NCBI RefSeq assembly: GCF_026810445.1
Contig: NZ_CP113949.1
Span: 930,001-994,000, forward strand
DNA length: 64,000 nt
Origin: Pseudomonas sp. BSw22131
Lineage (GTDB): Bacteria > Pseudomonadota > Gammaproteobacteria > Pseudomonadales > Pseudomonadaceae
Direction of reading: 5' to 3'
Part shown: positions 34,259 through 44,900 of the stretch, in pieces
Layout of the letters: every line of letters starts with the position of its first letter
Numbering within the stretch: the first letter of the stretch is position 1
The notes under the pieces: generated by a model
Told to the model about the DNA's origin: nothing
The model's database searches: none
The model's input: the letters and a program-made list of their open reading frames with translations, nothing else
Position numbers and translations under genes: made by a program

Positions 34259-36205
34259 ATGTCTCTGTTCAAACAACTGTTGATCGCGATCTGTCTGTTT
34301 CTGGTGGTGGCGTTTGCCGGCAGCTTTGTCGTGAGCCTCGAAAGCTCCCGTGCGCAGTACGTCAACCAGTTGCGCTCCCACGCGCAGGATGCTGCTACTT
34401 CGCTGGCGTTGTCGCTCACGTCCAACATTGAAGACCCGGCGATGGTTGAGTTGATGGTCAGCTCGATTTTCGACAGCGGTTATTACGCAAGCATCCGCGT
34501 GGTGGACCTGGCGAGCAACACAGCCATCGTCGAGCGCAGCGCAACACCGGACAATCAGGGCGTGCCGCAGTGGTTCATCAACGCTATCGGGCTTGAGCCG
34601 GCGGGAGGCGAGGCCATTGTCAGCAGCGGTTGGCAGCAGAGGGCACGGGTCGAGGTGGTGAGCCATCCGATGTTCGCCCTGGCCAAATTGTGGCAAAGCG
34701 CGCTGGGGAGTCTGGGGTGGTTGCTGGTGTGCGGGGTGGTCAGTGCGATTCTGGGTGCGTTGTTGCTGCGTCGTCAGTTGCGCCCGCTCGATGACATGGT
34801 CGCGCAGTCCCACGCCATCGGTCGTCGTGAGTTCACCAGTATCAAGGAGCTGCCGCGCACGCCTGAGTTGCGCCGCGTGGTGCAGGCCATGAACCAGATG
34901 GTCGAAAAGCTCAAGGCGCTGTTTCAGGAAAGCACCGAGCGCAGTGAAAAGCTGCGCGTTGAGTCGTATCAGGACAGTTTGACGGGGTTGTCCAATCGCC
35001 GTTATTTCGACATGCAACTGGCCGCTCACGTGAGCAATTTTGAAGAAGAGCGCGCGGGTTATCTGTTGCTGTTGCGGGTGCAGGACCTGGCCGGTCTGAA
35101 CCAGCGCCTGGGTGGCAAACGCACCGATGCGTTGTTGATCGCCGTGGCGCAGCAGTTGGTGCGCCAGTGCGAGCACTACCCGGAAACGCGGCATTTGATC
35201 AGCCGCAGTCGTGGCGGCGAGTTTGCGGTGCTGGCGCCGGGGATGGTGCGGGAAGAAGCGCTGCAGTTGGCACAAAATCTTGAAGTCGCGTTGCAGACTC
35301 TGGCCGATACAGGCGCGTCGGATGTGTCCGCGGTCGCGCACATGGGTCTTGCGCCTTACAGCCCTGGCGATGCGCCACTGACCTTGCTCGGTCTCGCCGA
35401 TCAGGCGCTGTCCCAGGCGGAAACCCAGGGTGAGCAGACGTGGAGTTGCATTGATCACGGCGCGGTCACCAATCTGGGCGATGACCATCACACCTGGCAC
35501 CGGGTGCTGGATCAGGCGTTGAGCAAAGGCGGCTTCCAGTTGTTTTTCCAGCCCGTGGTCGATGCGCGTGATGAGAATCGGGTGCTGCATTTCAAAGTGA
35601 TTTCGCGCTTGGTCAATGAGCACGGGCATACCATTCCTGCCGGTCGCTTCCTGCCGTGGATCGAGCGCTTTGGCTGGTCGACGCGTCTGGATCTGTGGAT
35701 GGTGCAGCAGGTGTTGCTGCACCTGCAGACACACGATCACGCGTTGGCCTTGAACCTCTCTGCGGCGACGCTGGCAGACAGTCAGGCGCTGGATCAAGTC
35801 TTCGATACGTTGCGTCAGCACTCCAAAGTGGGCGCCCGCCTGACGTTCGAGATCGGCGAGGAGCAATTGCCGGAGCAAGCGGTGCTTGAGCAACTGACCC
35901 GACGGCTTCAGGCAATTGGCTTCACCTTGGCGTTGCAGCGGTTTGGGGGGCGCTTCAGCATGATCGGCAACCTGGCGCACCTTGGGCTTGCGTACCTGAA
36001 GATCGACGGCAGTTACATCCGCGCCATTGACGAGGAAAGCCACAAGCGTCTGTTCATCGAAGCGGTCAAGCGTGCCGCGCACAGCATCGATCTGCCGCTG
36101 ATCGCCGAGCGTGTGGAAACCGAAGGCGAGCGATTGGTGATAGCCGAGATGGGCATTGAAGGCGTGCAGGGGCAGTTGGTCGGCGATCCTGCGCCCTGGA
36201 AGTAA
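34259..36205 (+). CDS. lapD: c-di-GMP effector LapD (degenerate GGDEF-EAL inner-membrane receptor)
   Basis: This 648-residue receptor has a first membrane helix, a periplasmic domain (about 25-150) with Trp125 in SSGWQQ (matching the LapG-contacting Trp of known LapD), a second helix, HAMP (about 175-230), GGDEF and EAL domains. Both output sites are degenerate (SRGGEF in place of GGDEF; KVI in place of EAL), as in LapD, which binds c-di-GMP rather than making or cutting it. When bound, it sequesters LapG and keeps LapA on the surface. The gene is coupled to lapG. Confidence 0.95.
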   Translation: MSLFKQLLIAICLFLVVAFAGSFVVSLESSRAQYVNQLRSHAQDAATSLALSLTSNIEDPAMVELMVSSIFDSGYYASIRVVDLASNTAIVERSATPDNQGVPQWFINAIGLEPAGGEAIVSSGWQQRARVEVVSHPMFALAKLWQSALGSLGWLLVCGVVSAILGALLLRRQLRPLDDMVAQSHAIGRREFTSIKELPRTPELRRVVQAMNQMVEKLKALFQESTERSEKLRVESYQDSLTGLSNRRYFDMQLAAHVSNFEEERAGYLLLLRVQDLAGLNQRLGGKRTDALLIAVAQQLVRQCEHYPETRHLISRSRGGEFAVLAPGMVREEALQLAQNLEVALQTLADTGASDVSAVAHMGLAPYSPGDAPLTLLGLADQALSQAETQGEQTWSCIDHGAVTNLGDDHHTWHRVLDQALSKGGFQLFFQPVVDARDENRVLHFKVISRLVNEHGHTIPAGRFLPWIERFGWSTRLDLWMVQQVLLHLQTHDHALALNLSAATLADSQALDQVFDTLRQHSKVGARLTFEIGEEQLPEQAVLEQLTRRLQAIGFTLALQRFGGRFSMIGNLAHLGLAYLKIDGSYIRAIDEESHKRLFIEAVKRAAHSIDLPLIAERVETEGERLVIAEMGIEGVQGQLVGDPAPWK

Positions 36206-36229
36206 ACCGCGTCCCGGCTGACCTGGCTT

Positions 36230-36390
36230 TTGTTGGAGCCGACGAGCCAAAGCGAGGCCGCGATGCAATCTGTCTGACCCACCGCAATCGCGGCCTCGCC
36301 CTGGTTCGTCAACCCCTACAGCGATAGGCGCTGTGGCGTCATGGATTGAATAAGCCGCCGCCACGCGAATGAAGTCGCGCCCACAGATGG
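36230..36390. repeat. REP-like inverted pair plus half element after lapD
   Basis: TTGGAGCCGACGAGCC...GAGGCCGCGATGCAATC pairs with CAATCGCGGCCTCGCC...CGTCAACCCCTACAG (36232-36321). A second-type half element with CCACGCGAATGAAGTCGCGCCCACAG follows (about 36360-36387). It lies between the lapD and hipA stops. Confidence 0.75.
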
Positions 36391-36427
36391 ATGTCGCGAT
36401 GCAGTCGCGGTGACACACCGGCCGATG

Positions 36428-37642
36428 TCAGCTGAGCATCCGTATCGAGCTTGTTGCATCGCAGGCCATTTCCAGTTCGGCGCCGTTTAGCCTCTCACCG
36501 TAATGGTCTTTCAATTCCATCTCCCAGCCTGCGACCTCTTCGAGAATTTCCTCTGCTGCATTCTGAGACAGTGCGAAATGGCTATGGTGGCTGATCATGT
36601 TGGATCGGCTGATTCTGCGTCCCTCCTGGCCAACCGACATGATCAACGTTTGTGCGGGCCCCTCGCCAAGTACGGGCAAAACGTCATACATAGGGGACAG
36701 ACGCCACTGACCACTGACCCAGATGACCGCATGGTTTTTTGGGTGGTCGTCGGAGTTGCCCACCAAGGCGTTGTAGCACATGCGTTTGAACAGCTCCTGC
36801 AGGTCCACGTCCGGCACGCCACGACGACGCATCTCATCAGCGACACCTGCGTAGAGCCAGTCCCGGTGATATGAGTCATTCCATTCCGAATTCAGTAGCG
36901 TCAAGGCGCTGAGCATCGGTATGCGTCTGGCACCTTGCGCAATGGCGGTACGATCAAATCGCTCGACCAGTAGTGTGGACGGACGCTCTGCATGCAAAGC
37001 TGTTTTGGCCACATTCAGCCCCTTCGAGGCGGCAAAGGTCATGCACGCGTATTCGACAGGGGGCAGGGCATAGTCATCAAACCGGTCCTGTGGTTTGGCG
37101 AGGATCAACATGCCGTTATCCTGCAGCGTTCTTTTGGGGCGCGCGCCGCCGAGTGCGGACCGCTGCTGGCGAATCTTGAGACTGGTGGCTGAGTCGCTAT
37201 CGAGTTGGCCGTCGTATACCGCTTCGCAAGCCTCAACGAATTTGGCTAGTCCTTTCAACGTCGGGACGTTAGCGTGGCCAATGCCAGGCGGGGACGTAGA
37301 CGTAGTTCCCGCCATAAGATTGCCGATGCGGTCGCTGTTTGGGGATTTGAGCAAGTAGTCAATCGGTCCCAGGTCCTGACCATATGAGCGATGGAGGAGA
37401 CGCTCCCCCCAGCCATCGGGCATGGCGTCATTGATGAAACCGGGTATCCCGCGGTTTTTGCTGATGCCTGTATAGGGTTCGTTACGTAACGGATAATTGA
37501 TCGAATCCGGTACCCAGCCTCCACGCTTTACGTAATCAGGAGCGTAGATGAACTCACCGGTTTTCCCTATCAATGTCAGTCTGCCGAGAGTCAGAACCTC
37601 ACCGGTTTCGGGATGCTCCATATAGATGTAGGCACGCTGCAT
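36428..37642 (-). CDS. hipA: HipA-type serine/threonine kinase toxin
   Basis: The 404-residue length is that of HipA toxins. An N-terminal HipA domain (YMEHPETGEVLTLGRL) and a C-terminal kinase-like domain are present. The latter has LVERFDR, the catalytic NALVGNSDDHPKNHAVIW and the metal-site YDVLP. HipA kinases phosphorylate translation targets such as glutamyl-tRNA synthetase and induce dormancy. The target here is unknown. The ATG overlaps the antitoxin stop by one base (TGATG). The frame is open 47 codons further upstream, but that part is a shadow of hipB. Confidence 0.87.
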   Translation of the reverse strand: MQRAYIYMEHPETGEVLTLGRLTLIGKTGEFIYAPDYVKRGGWVPDSINYPLRNEPYTGISKNRGIPGFINDAMPDGWGERLLHRSYGQDLGPIDYLLKSPNSDRIGNLMAGTTSTSPPGIGHANVPTLKGLAKFVEACEAVYDGQLDSDSATSLKIRQQRSALGGARPKRTLQDNGMLILAKPQDRFDDYALPPVEYACMTFAASKGLNVAKTALHAERPSTLLVERFDRTAIAQGARRIPMLSALTLLNSEWNDSYHRDWLYAGVADEMRRRGVPDVDLQELFKRMCYNALVGNSDDHPKNHAVIWVSGQWRLSPMYDVLPVLGEGPAQTLIMSVGQEGRRISRSNMISHHSHFALSQNAAEEILEEVAGWEMELKDHYGERLNGAELEMACDATSSIRMLS

Positions 37643-37974
37643 CAGAAGTCCTCCGGTCTGGGCTTGGTCAGCCGCACTCGCCTTGACGCAATGGTGTCGC
37701 GCTTGTTCTCGAGGGTAGTTGCTGGGGTCAGCTCTATGCTGTCGAGAGAGGCGAAGATCGCTTCGGTAAGACCAAGCCGCCACAGCACCAGTAGGAACGA
37801 CCTCAGGTCTACCGCTTCAGAACCGCTTTCGATTTTACGCAGAGTATGTGTAGAGACACCCAGTGACGCCTTGAGATCGGCCTGGCGCAATCCCAGTACG
37901 AGACGCTTCGCTTTTACCAGAAGGCCAATCTTGCGCAGTGCGTCTGCGCAAATGACCGGAAAATAACTATCCAT
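37642..37974 (-). CDS. hipB: HipB-type antitoxin, XRE helix-turn-helix protein
   Basis: This 110-residue protein has a Cro/C1-type HTH (LRQADLKASLGVSTHTLRKIESG, about residues 30-52), followed by a C-terminal tail ending RLTKPRPEDF. The position directly before hipA with a one-base overlap marks it as the antitoxin and autorepressor. ATG 37974 (MDSYFPV) is preferred. An ATG at 38022 would add 16 residues and run through the candidate operator. Confidence 0.83.
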   Translation of the reverse strand: MDSYFPVICADALRKIGLLVKAKRLVLGLRQADLKASLGVSTHTLRKIESGSEAVDLRSFLLVLWRLGLTEAIFASLDSIELTPATTLENKRDTIASRRVRLTKPRPEDF

Positions 37975-37997
37975 AATACTAATCCACGTAAGCTTTA

Positions 37998-38011
37998 AGC
38001 CGTTTAAGGCT
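37998..38011. promoter_or_regulatory. Candidate hipBA operator
   Basis: An inverted repeat AGCC-GTTTAA-GGCT lies about 25-37 bases upstream of the chosen hipB start, with AAGGTTAAGGCTAGG further out. HipB-like antitoxins usually repress their own operon through short inverted repeats. The assignment is by position only. Confidence 0.35.
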
Positions 38012-38175
38012 GAAATTAGCATACATAACCGGGTGTGATTAAAGGTTAAGGCTAGGATTTTTCAATATTAAAGATCTTAAGGCTCGGATTGGTGAGTCTT
38101 ATTTTTCGGAAAATCATGAAACGAGAGTGGCTAGTAGTGGCTGTTCGCGCTACCCGATTTGCGCTGTGTGCGCTT

Positions 38176-38465
38176 TTGTAGGAGTTCACGAGCCAAAGCG
38201 AGGCCGCGATGCAATTTGTCTGACCCACCGCAATCGCGGCCTCGCCCAGGCTCGTCAACTCGTACAGGGGAGGGCGTAAGAGTCGCGGGTAATGAGGATC
38301 TGCTTAGCAATGAGCTGCTGTAGGAGTCAACATGTTGGCGAGGCGTCTTGCGGGTTGAGACAGGATTGACGTCTCGCGAATAAATTCGCTCCTACGGGTA
38401 ATGCGCTGCGGCGTTATGGATTGAATCAGCAGCGCCGCCACGCGAAGGGTTTCGCGCCCACAGAC
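38176..38465. repeat. Cluster of REP-like elements upstream of hipBA
   Basis: The cluster contains a pair GTAGGAGTTCACGAGCC...CTCGTCAACTCGTACAG (38177-38266), a pair GTAGGAGTCAACATGTTGG...ATTCGCTCCTACG (38320-38397), and a half element CCACGCGAAGGGTTTCGCGCCCACAG (about 38437-38462). Nothing else is recognised between 38030 and 38536. Confidence 0.75.
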
Positions 38466-38536
38466 GGATGCCCGCCGAGGCGTTTTCGGGTTAAAGGTGA
38501 TTGACATCATGCCCGCTGTCCGCAGGCGCAACCGGC

Positions 38537-38875
38537 TCAGATCAGCCCGGTTTCTTCGTCGTTGATCAGATCGCTCAGGCCGCCCAGTGATTCCCGGGCC
38601 TGGTTGCGATCCATCAATTTGGCCTGCGCCGCAACGGGCAGGTCGGTGATATTCAAAATGCCTTTTGCCGTCAGTACCTGAATCAAGTCATCGAGTACAC
38701 GGATCATCTCCATGTCGCTCATCTTGAGCTGGTTCAGACTTTTTTCGACAACTTCATCGGCATACCACGCCTGTATCTCGTGGTCATCGGCTGGCAAGGT
38801 TTCGCTCGCTTCGGCAAAGGCGGCAGCCTCCACACGCGTGATCTCACCGTTGGCATCGCGCTGAACGTAAAACAT
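38537..38875 (-). CDS. Small conserved Pseudomonas protein (often labelled 'tryptophan synthase subunit beta-like')
   Basis: This is a 112-residue acidic, mostly helical protein beginning MFYVQRDANGEI and containing EIQAWYADEVVEKSL, DMEMIRVLDDLIQVL and DLPVAAQAKLMDRN. It resembles a family that databases often mislabel as tryptophan synthase beta. It has no PLP lysine motif and is far too short for that enzyme. The function is unknown. ATG 38875 follows GGGAGTGGTCC. It lies immediately downstream of the lapA terminator, so it is either transcribed by readthrough or from a promoter near the hairpin. Confidence 0.72.
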   Translation of the reverse strand: MFYVQRDANGEITRVEAAAFAEASETLPADDHEIQAWYADEVVEKSLNQLKMSDMEMIRVLDDLIQVLTAKGILNITDLPVAAQAKLMDRNQARESLGGLSDLINDEETGLI

Positions 38876-38886
38876 GGACCACTCCC

Positions 38887-38927
38887 TAAAAAAGCACAGG
38901 CCGGCAACCGCGTGAGCGGCTGCCGGC
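38887..38927 (-). terminator. Intrinsic terminator after lapA
   Basis: A 12-bp stem GCCGGCAGCCGC / GCGGTTGCCGGC (one G-T pair) with a TCAC loop (38900-38927) is followed on the minus strand by CTGTGCTTTTTT. It ends lapA transcription and lies 12 bases before the next gene's start. Confidence 0.85.
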
Positions 38928-38956
38928 ACAGTACATCAGCTATCTAACGCTCGTCA

Positions 38957-41900
38957 TCAGGAGTGATGATCGACCTTGATGGTTGGATCAGTACCGCCGA
39001 CCAGCGACTTGATCATGTCGTTGCTCCAGGTCACGCCTTCCAGCTTGATGTGAACATCGGCTTTAGCGACGTCCGCAGCTGAGTTGAACTGGCCCGTTGT
39101 GCTGACTTCCACCGTGGTGTTTTTACCGTCGTTGGTGATCTGCAGGAACTTGGAGATGGCGTCGGAGTTGCCGTCTTCACCTTGCAGCAGATCGCTCAGG
39201 TCCAGCTTGTCACCGCCCTTGCTCACCGGCGTGTCCTTGAAGTCCTTGACCACGTCGGTGCCGACGTCGCCTTGCTTCCAGACAAACGTGTTGCTGCCAG
39301 CGCCACCGATGAGGATGTCGTTGCCTTTGCCCCCGATCAATATGTCGTTGCCGCCCTGGCCGAACAGGATGTCGTTGCCATTGCCCCCGATCAACGTGTC
39401 GTTACCGCCGTTGGAGCCAGCCGTCGTCGAGTTGTTGGACAGCGCGATGACATCGGTCAGATGCTCGGTGATGTACTGATGCAGCGCCTGGTTGTCGGCA
39501 ATCGTCACCCCTTTGCTCTCGGCAAAAGCCTTGAGTGCAGTGGTGCCTTCCTGGCCACCGAAGTTGATCACGTCGCCAAACAGGATGTCATTGCCATCGC
39601 CGCCCACGAGCATGTCATTGCCTGGCGCAACCGCCGTCTTGGATCCCAATACCGCAGCGGCCAGATCATCGACACTGACGTTGGCCAGCGATTTGCCGCT
39701 GGTGTCGTAGTGATCGAGGACGGTGGTGTTGGTGCCGCTGCCGATACCGATGGCTTCGACGCCGTTGTTGGACAACTTGCTCAGCAGCGCAAAACCGGTA
39801 TCGGCTTCGGCCATCGCTTTGTCCAGGCTGTCCTGGGCGACGGTGAAGCTGTATTCGGTGCCGCCTTTGCCGTCGTCATGCGCCGACAGTTTGCCAATGT
39901 CGGTCTTGGTCAGGGTCGATCCCGAACCTTTGTAGGCGTCAACGTTGCCCGCTGTGTCGATCAACGTATAGGTTTTGCCGTACAGCGTCTGCGTGACGGT
40001 CTTGCCAACACTCCAGGTCGCCAGGGCATCGACCAGGGTAACGTTGGTCACGTTGCCGTTGGAATCCCTGTAGTTGAACAGCGTACCGTCGGTGCTCTGA
40101 AACTCGTTCGGCGCGCCGTCAGTGATGAAGTACGTGAGATTCTGCGCGCCCGGATTCGCAGCTTTGGCCTCGATGAACCAGTCAGCCGCTGTCTTGAACG
40201 CGTCCTCATAGTTAGTCCGGCCGTCAGCCTTGATGCCGTTCATCGCCTGCTCAAGTGAGTCGAGTGCCGCCTGTTTGTCCTTCAGGTCCACGGTCACCGG
40301 CACACGTGCATTGGTGTCGAAGTCCAGCAGCATCAGCGTCACCTTGCCTGCATCCGAACCGCTCGCGCTGGTGGCGAGTTTGTCGAAGACAGAAGACAGC
40401 TGCGCTTTGGCAGTGGCGAGCGTGTTGGACATGCTGCCCGAGCTGTCGAGGATGAACGCGATGTTGTAGCTCTTGCCCTGCACGATGCTGGTGCCCGAGA
40501 CGTCGCCCACCAGGATGTCATTGGCAGCGCTGCCGGTCAGCGGCGTTTGATCGCTGCCTGCATCGCCATTGCCGGTGTTGTAAACGCCCTGATCGACCGT
40601 CACTTTGATGACTTGGGTGGTGACGGCTACGTCTTTGTTCGAGTTTTCAGTGGCGGTGGCGGTAACGGTCAGGTTGAACGTGCCGTGGAAGTAGTCCGGC
40701 GTCTTGATCGTCAGCGTTGTCAGGTCCAGCCCGCGGATGTCCACCTGCGTGTTGGTGTCGCCAGTGTTCGTCACGGTGTGGCCCGCCGCATCCGTCAACA
40801 CCGAACCTTTCGGTACGCCGGAGAGGGCAGTGACGTGCGTTTCCGAATCGTTGTCGGTGTAGGCGACGTTGATCGAGCTCAGCTTGATCGGGCTGTTTTC
40901 AACACCATGGTTCAGTTCGTAGCCTTTGTAATAGCCCTCGCCACTGACGCCGTTGACTTCGTTCAGACCGGAAACACTCAGGCCGGACGCTTTCAGGTCA
41001 TCGACCGACGTGTAGAGCAGCGCGTTGCTGCTGTTGAGTGCAACGCTGGTGCCGCCCACTACCAGGTTCAGGTCGTAGCTGCCCGGCCCGCTCTGGTTGT
41101 AGTGGTAGATGTCCAGCGTGTAATAGCCGGACGCGGTCGGCGTGTAGCCGGTCGAACTCAGCGCGCCGCTCGAATGATCCCACTGCGCGGTAGCAACCGT
41201 TTTGCCGCCGATTGTGATCAGCAAGCTGTCATCGGCCTTGCCGCCAAAGCTGTACGTTTTACCGGCTTCCAGGTAGATCAGGCCGGACAGTTTGGTGCCG
41301 GTGCCCTGAACCACGTTGCTGTCGATTGCCGAACTCGCGAGGCCGTGGGTGGTGGCTGCGGTCGTGGTGTTGAAGCCAGCCTTGATGGTCGCTTCATTGG
41401 CGCCGCCACCGCCGTTGCCCATGTTGGTCAGCGTGCCGACCCACACATCCTTGACCAGACCGGTCGAGGTGATCGGGGTGGTGCCCAGCGTGATCCTCGG
41501 TACGTCAGCGACTGGCGTGATGTCGATTTTGAGCGTCGATGACGCACCGCTCAAACCACCCGCAACGGGCACGAAGCCCAGCTCTGCGTAGTCCGCGTGC
41601 ATGTTGCCGACGCCGGACGCGGTGTACGAGTTGTCGCCGGACTCATTGGCGACCGGCATGAATTTCAAGCCGCCGTCAACGATGAATTGCTTGGTGAATT
41701 CCTGACCCGCAGTGACGGCTTTCCAGGCGCTGCCGTCTTTGTATTCCAGGGTGCCGCTGGCCGGCAAGCCACTGATCTTGACGCTCATGGCAACGGTGGA
41801 GCTGGCAGGATCGGCAATGCCGAAGGTTTTCCAGGACAGCACCATCGCCGTGTCTTCTTTGACGGTTTGCGTGCCACTGTTGGCCGTGGGCAGGCTGCTG

Positions 41901-44900
41901 TCGACGAGGGTCGTCGTCACGCTGTCTGCACCGCCAATCACCAGTTGCTCGAAGTTGCCACCGGTTGCCGAAGCGACTTTGACGGTAAAGCTTTCAGCGC
42001 CTTCTACCAGCGAATCCGTCAGCGTCTGGATATTGAAGCCAAAGTCTTTGGTGCCCTTCGCAATCGTGACTTCTGCTACGCCGGTGAAGTCGCTGCCATC
42101 TTTGGCAACGCCGCTGTAGCTCAACTTCACCACCACGTCGGTCTGGCCCGGGTTGTCCAGGTGCAGGACGTAGCTTGCGCTGGCGCCTTCGATGACCGAG
42201 CCGGCCCCGGTGATTGTCACTTGGGTGGGGTCGATCACGTCGCTGACGTTGACGGTGGCCGTTGCCTTGCTCACGTCCAGGCCTTCCAGGTTGCCGTGGC
42301 CGCTGTTGTCGTTGGCGAAACCGACCACGGTGACGGTCTTGGAAGCGACGGTGTTGTAAACGTCGTTCGTGTCGCCGCTCACGCTGTACTGGGCACTGGT
42401 TTCGTTGGCCTTGATAGTGACCACGTCGCCATTGGACAGCTTGAGCGTCAGGTCGGATTTCGGTGCGTGATCGACGCTGATGGTGAACACGCCAGTGCCG
42501 CCTTCAAGCAGTTGAGTCGGCGCCTGAACCGTCACCACGGTGTCGGTGTTGACCTGAGTGATCTGCGTATTGACCGCGCTGCGGTCCGCGTTCACGTCCT
42601 CGAAATTGCCGCCGGTGTAGCTCTTGATCGCGGTCGACACCTTGCTCGCGCTGTCGGTGTAGGCGCTGTCCGGCACAGTGTAAGGCGCCGAGCCCGAGCT
42701 TTGGCCTGCGGCGATCTTGATCACCATGTTGTTTGCCAGCGTGACCGACATGTCGGTCTGCGCGGTCACCGGCGTGCCGGTTGGGCCCGTCAGTTTCACG
42801 GTGTAGGTGATGGTCTCGCCTTCAGTCGCAGTGCCCACGGTCGACAGCGCCAGCTGGGTAGTGTCTTTGCTGTCCAGGATCTGGGTGGTCTGGTCGCCTG
42901 AGGCGTAATTCACGGCCTCGAAGTTACCGCCTACCGCGCTGACAATGTGCGCACCCACCGAGGCCGCATCGATATAGATGGTGTCGTCGTGGGTGTAGAC
43001 CTTCGTGGAACCCGAGGTCGTGTTCGCCGCGATGGTGATCGTGGCGTTGTTGCTCAGGGTGATGAGCATGTCGGTTTGTGCGGCGTTCTTCAGCGTCGCG
43101 GTGTACGTGATGTAGTTGCCTTCGGTCACATTGCTTTCAGCCGTCAGCGCGATGTTGCTGCTGTTGACCACGTCGACGACCTTGGTGGTCACCGTCGCGT
43201 TGCTGTAGTCCAGGTTTTCGAAGTTGCCATCGTTGACCACGGTTTTACCGTTGACGGTGGTGGTCGTGGTGCCGGTGACGTTGACCGTCAGATCGCTCGC
43301 CTTGTAGACGTCGTTCTGCACTTTGTAGTCGACGTAACCGGTTTTGCTGTTGGCGTCGATGACAATGGTCTGACCGTTGGACAGGGTGAGCTCGGTCTTG
43401 GTCTGGGCTGCGTGATCCAGTGTGGCGGTGTAGCGAACGGTGCCGTCTTCGTTGACCGAATCCAGGTTGGCGTTCAGCGTCACGCGGGTGGTGTCGATGG
43501 TGTCGCTGATCAGCGTGCTGACTGGAGAGTTATCGACCGTCAACCCGGCAGTCACGCCAACGGTGGCTTCCTTGATTGAGTGGACGAGAGTGCCGCCATC
43601 TTTATAGACGTCATCGCCCGGGCCGGCGACGCTGACAGTGCCGCTCGACTGACCTTTGAGGATAGTGACCGTCTGGTTGTTGTCCAGCTTGACGGTGATG
43701 TCGGCGCTGGCGACAACAGGGTTTTTCGAGCTGTCCTGCAGCGCTACGGTGTACTCGATCGGGCTGCCTTCCACGCCGGTTGCAGCCGCCGAAAGCACCA
43801 GCGCTGTCACTGGCAATACGTGCACCATGAGGTTCAGGTCGCTGCTGCTCGCTGCGGCGCTGCCATCTTGCGTGGTGACGGTGAAGACCAGCGGGACATC
43901 CCCTTTAAAGCCGGTAGCTGGGGTGAACGCCAGTTTGCTGGTGTCCCAACCGGTGATGTCGAACGGTTTGCCCGCTTCTGCGGTGGTGATGGTGTGAGTG
44001 TTCACGCCATCGGTGATCACAGAACCCTGAGGCAGGCCACTGACGCTCAACTTCAGCGATGCGTTTTCCGAGCCATCGGTGTCGGTTGCAGCGGCCGCGA
44101 ACTGCGACAGCGCAATCGAGTGACCTTCAAGCCCGGTGTTGGCAGCCTGAGTGACGCTGATATTGTCCAGAATGCCGCCGAACGAGTTGCTGTCCACCCC
44201 TTTGAATTCCAGACGCGCGGAACCATCGGAGGTCACCGGCACCTGGAAGGTGTAGGTTTTCAGCCCGGTTTGCGAGGCGTTGAGCGTGCCAATCAGGACA
44301 CCACCCCACGTCACGTTGATCACTGAGTTGTCCAGTGAGCCGGCACGTGGCGAGTAGTCGACTGAAATCGTGTAAGTCGCGCCAGCCTTGGCCGGAATGT
44401 CGGTGTACAGGTTGCGGACTTCGCCTGCGTTGCTTTCCAGTTCGATGACGTGGTTGCCCGCGCTCTCTTTGGGGTCGATGACGCCGTAAGTGCTGGCTTT
44501 GCCAATTTCGACGGCGTTGTTGCGGTTGCCTGTTTGCCACAGGCCGCCGCCCAACTGATCGACAGCAATGTCTTTCCAGTTGCCCACGTTGGCGCTGCTT
44601 TCGAAGTCGATGCCACGGCTGAAGCCTTCGCCGACCAGCGCAATGCTTGGCTTGTCGGTCACGGGCGCGACGTCGATGTCGACAGTCGCGGTGCCGGTGC
44701 TGTTGGTGCCCTGATTATCGACCGCGCTGTAGGTGAAGCTGGTCTTGCCGCTCCAGTCTGCGTCGGGTTTGAAGTAGATAGTGGCGCTGTTGCCGCTCGC
44801 GGTGATCACGCTGGACGTGGTCAGCGTGTTGCCGTTTGCGTCTACGAACGTGCCGTGTTCAGGCAGGCTCGACAGGCGGAACTGGCTCACGTTGCCATCG

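Noticed and set aside
34247-36418. 723-aa open frame antisense to lapD
   Set aside because: It is a shadow of lapD with no recognisable domain, and runs into a REP element.
38537-38875. Tryptophan synthase beta subunit
   Set aside because: The common database label does not fit: the protein has 112 residues and none of the enzyme's PLP or catalytic motifs.
41597-42901. Several 200-430-aa frames antisense to lapA
   Set aside because: They arise from repeats in a G+C-rich giant gene and show only Val/Asp/Gly/Arg-rich shadow composition.
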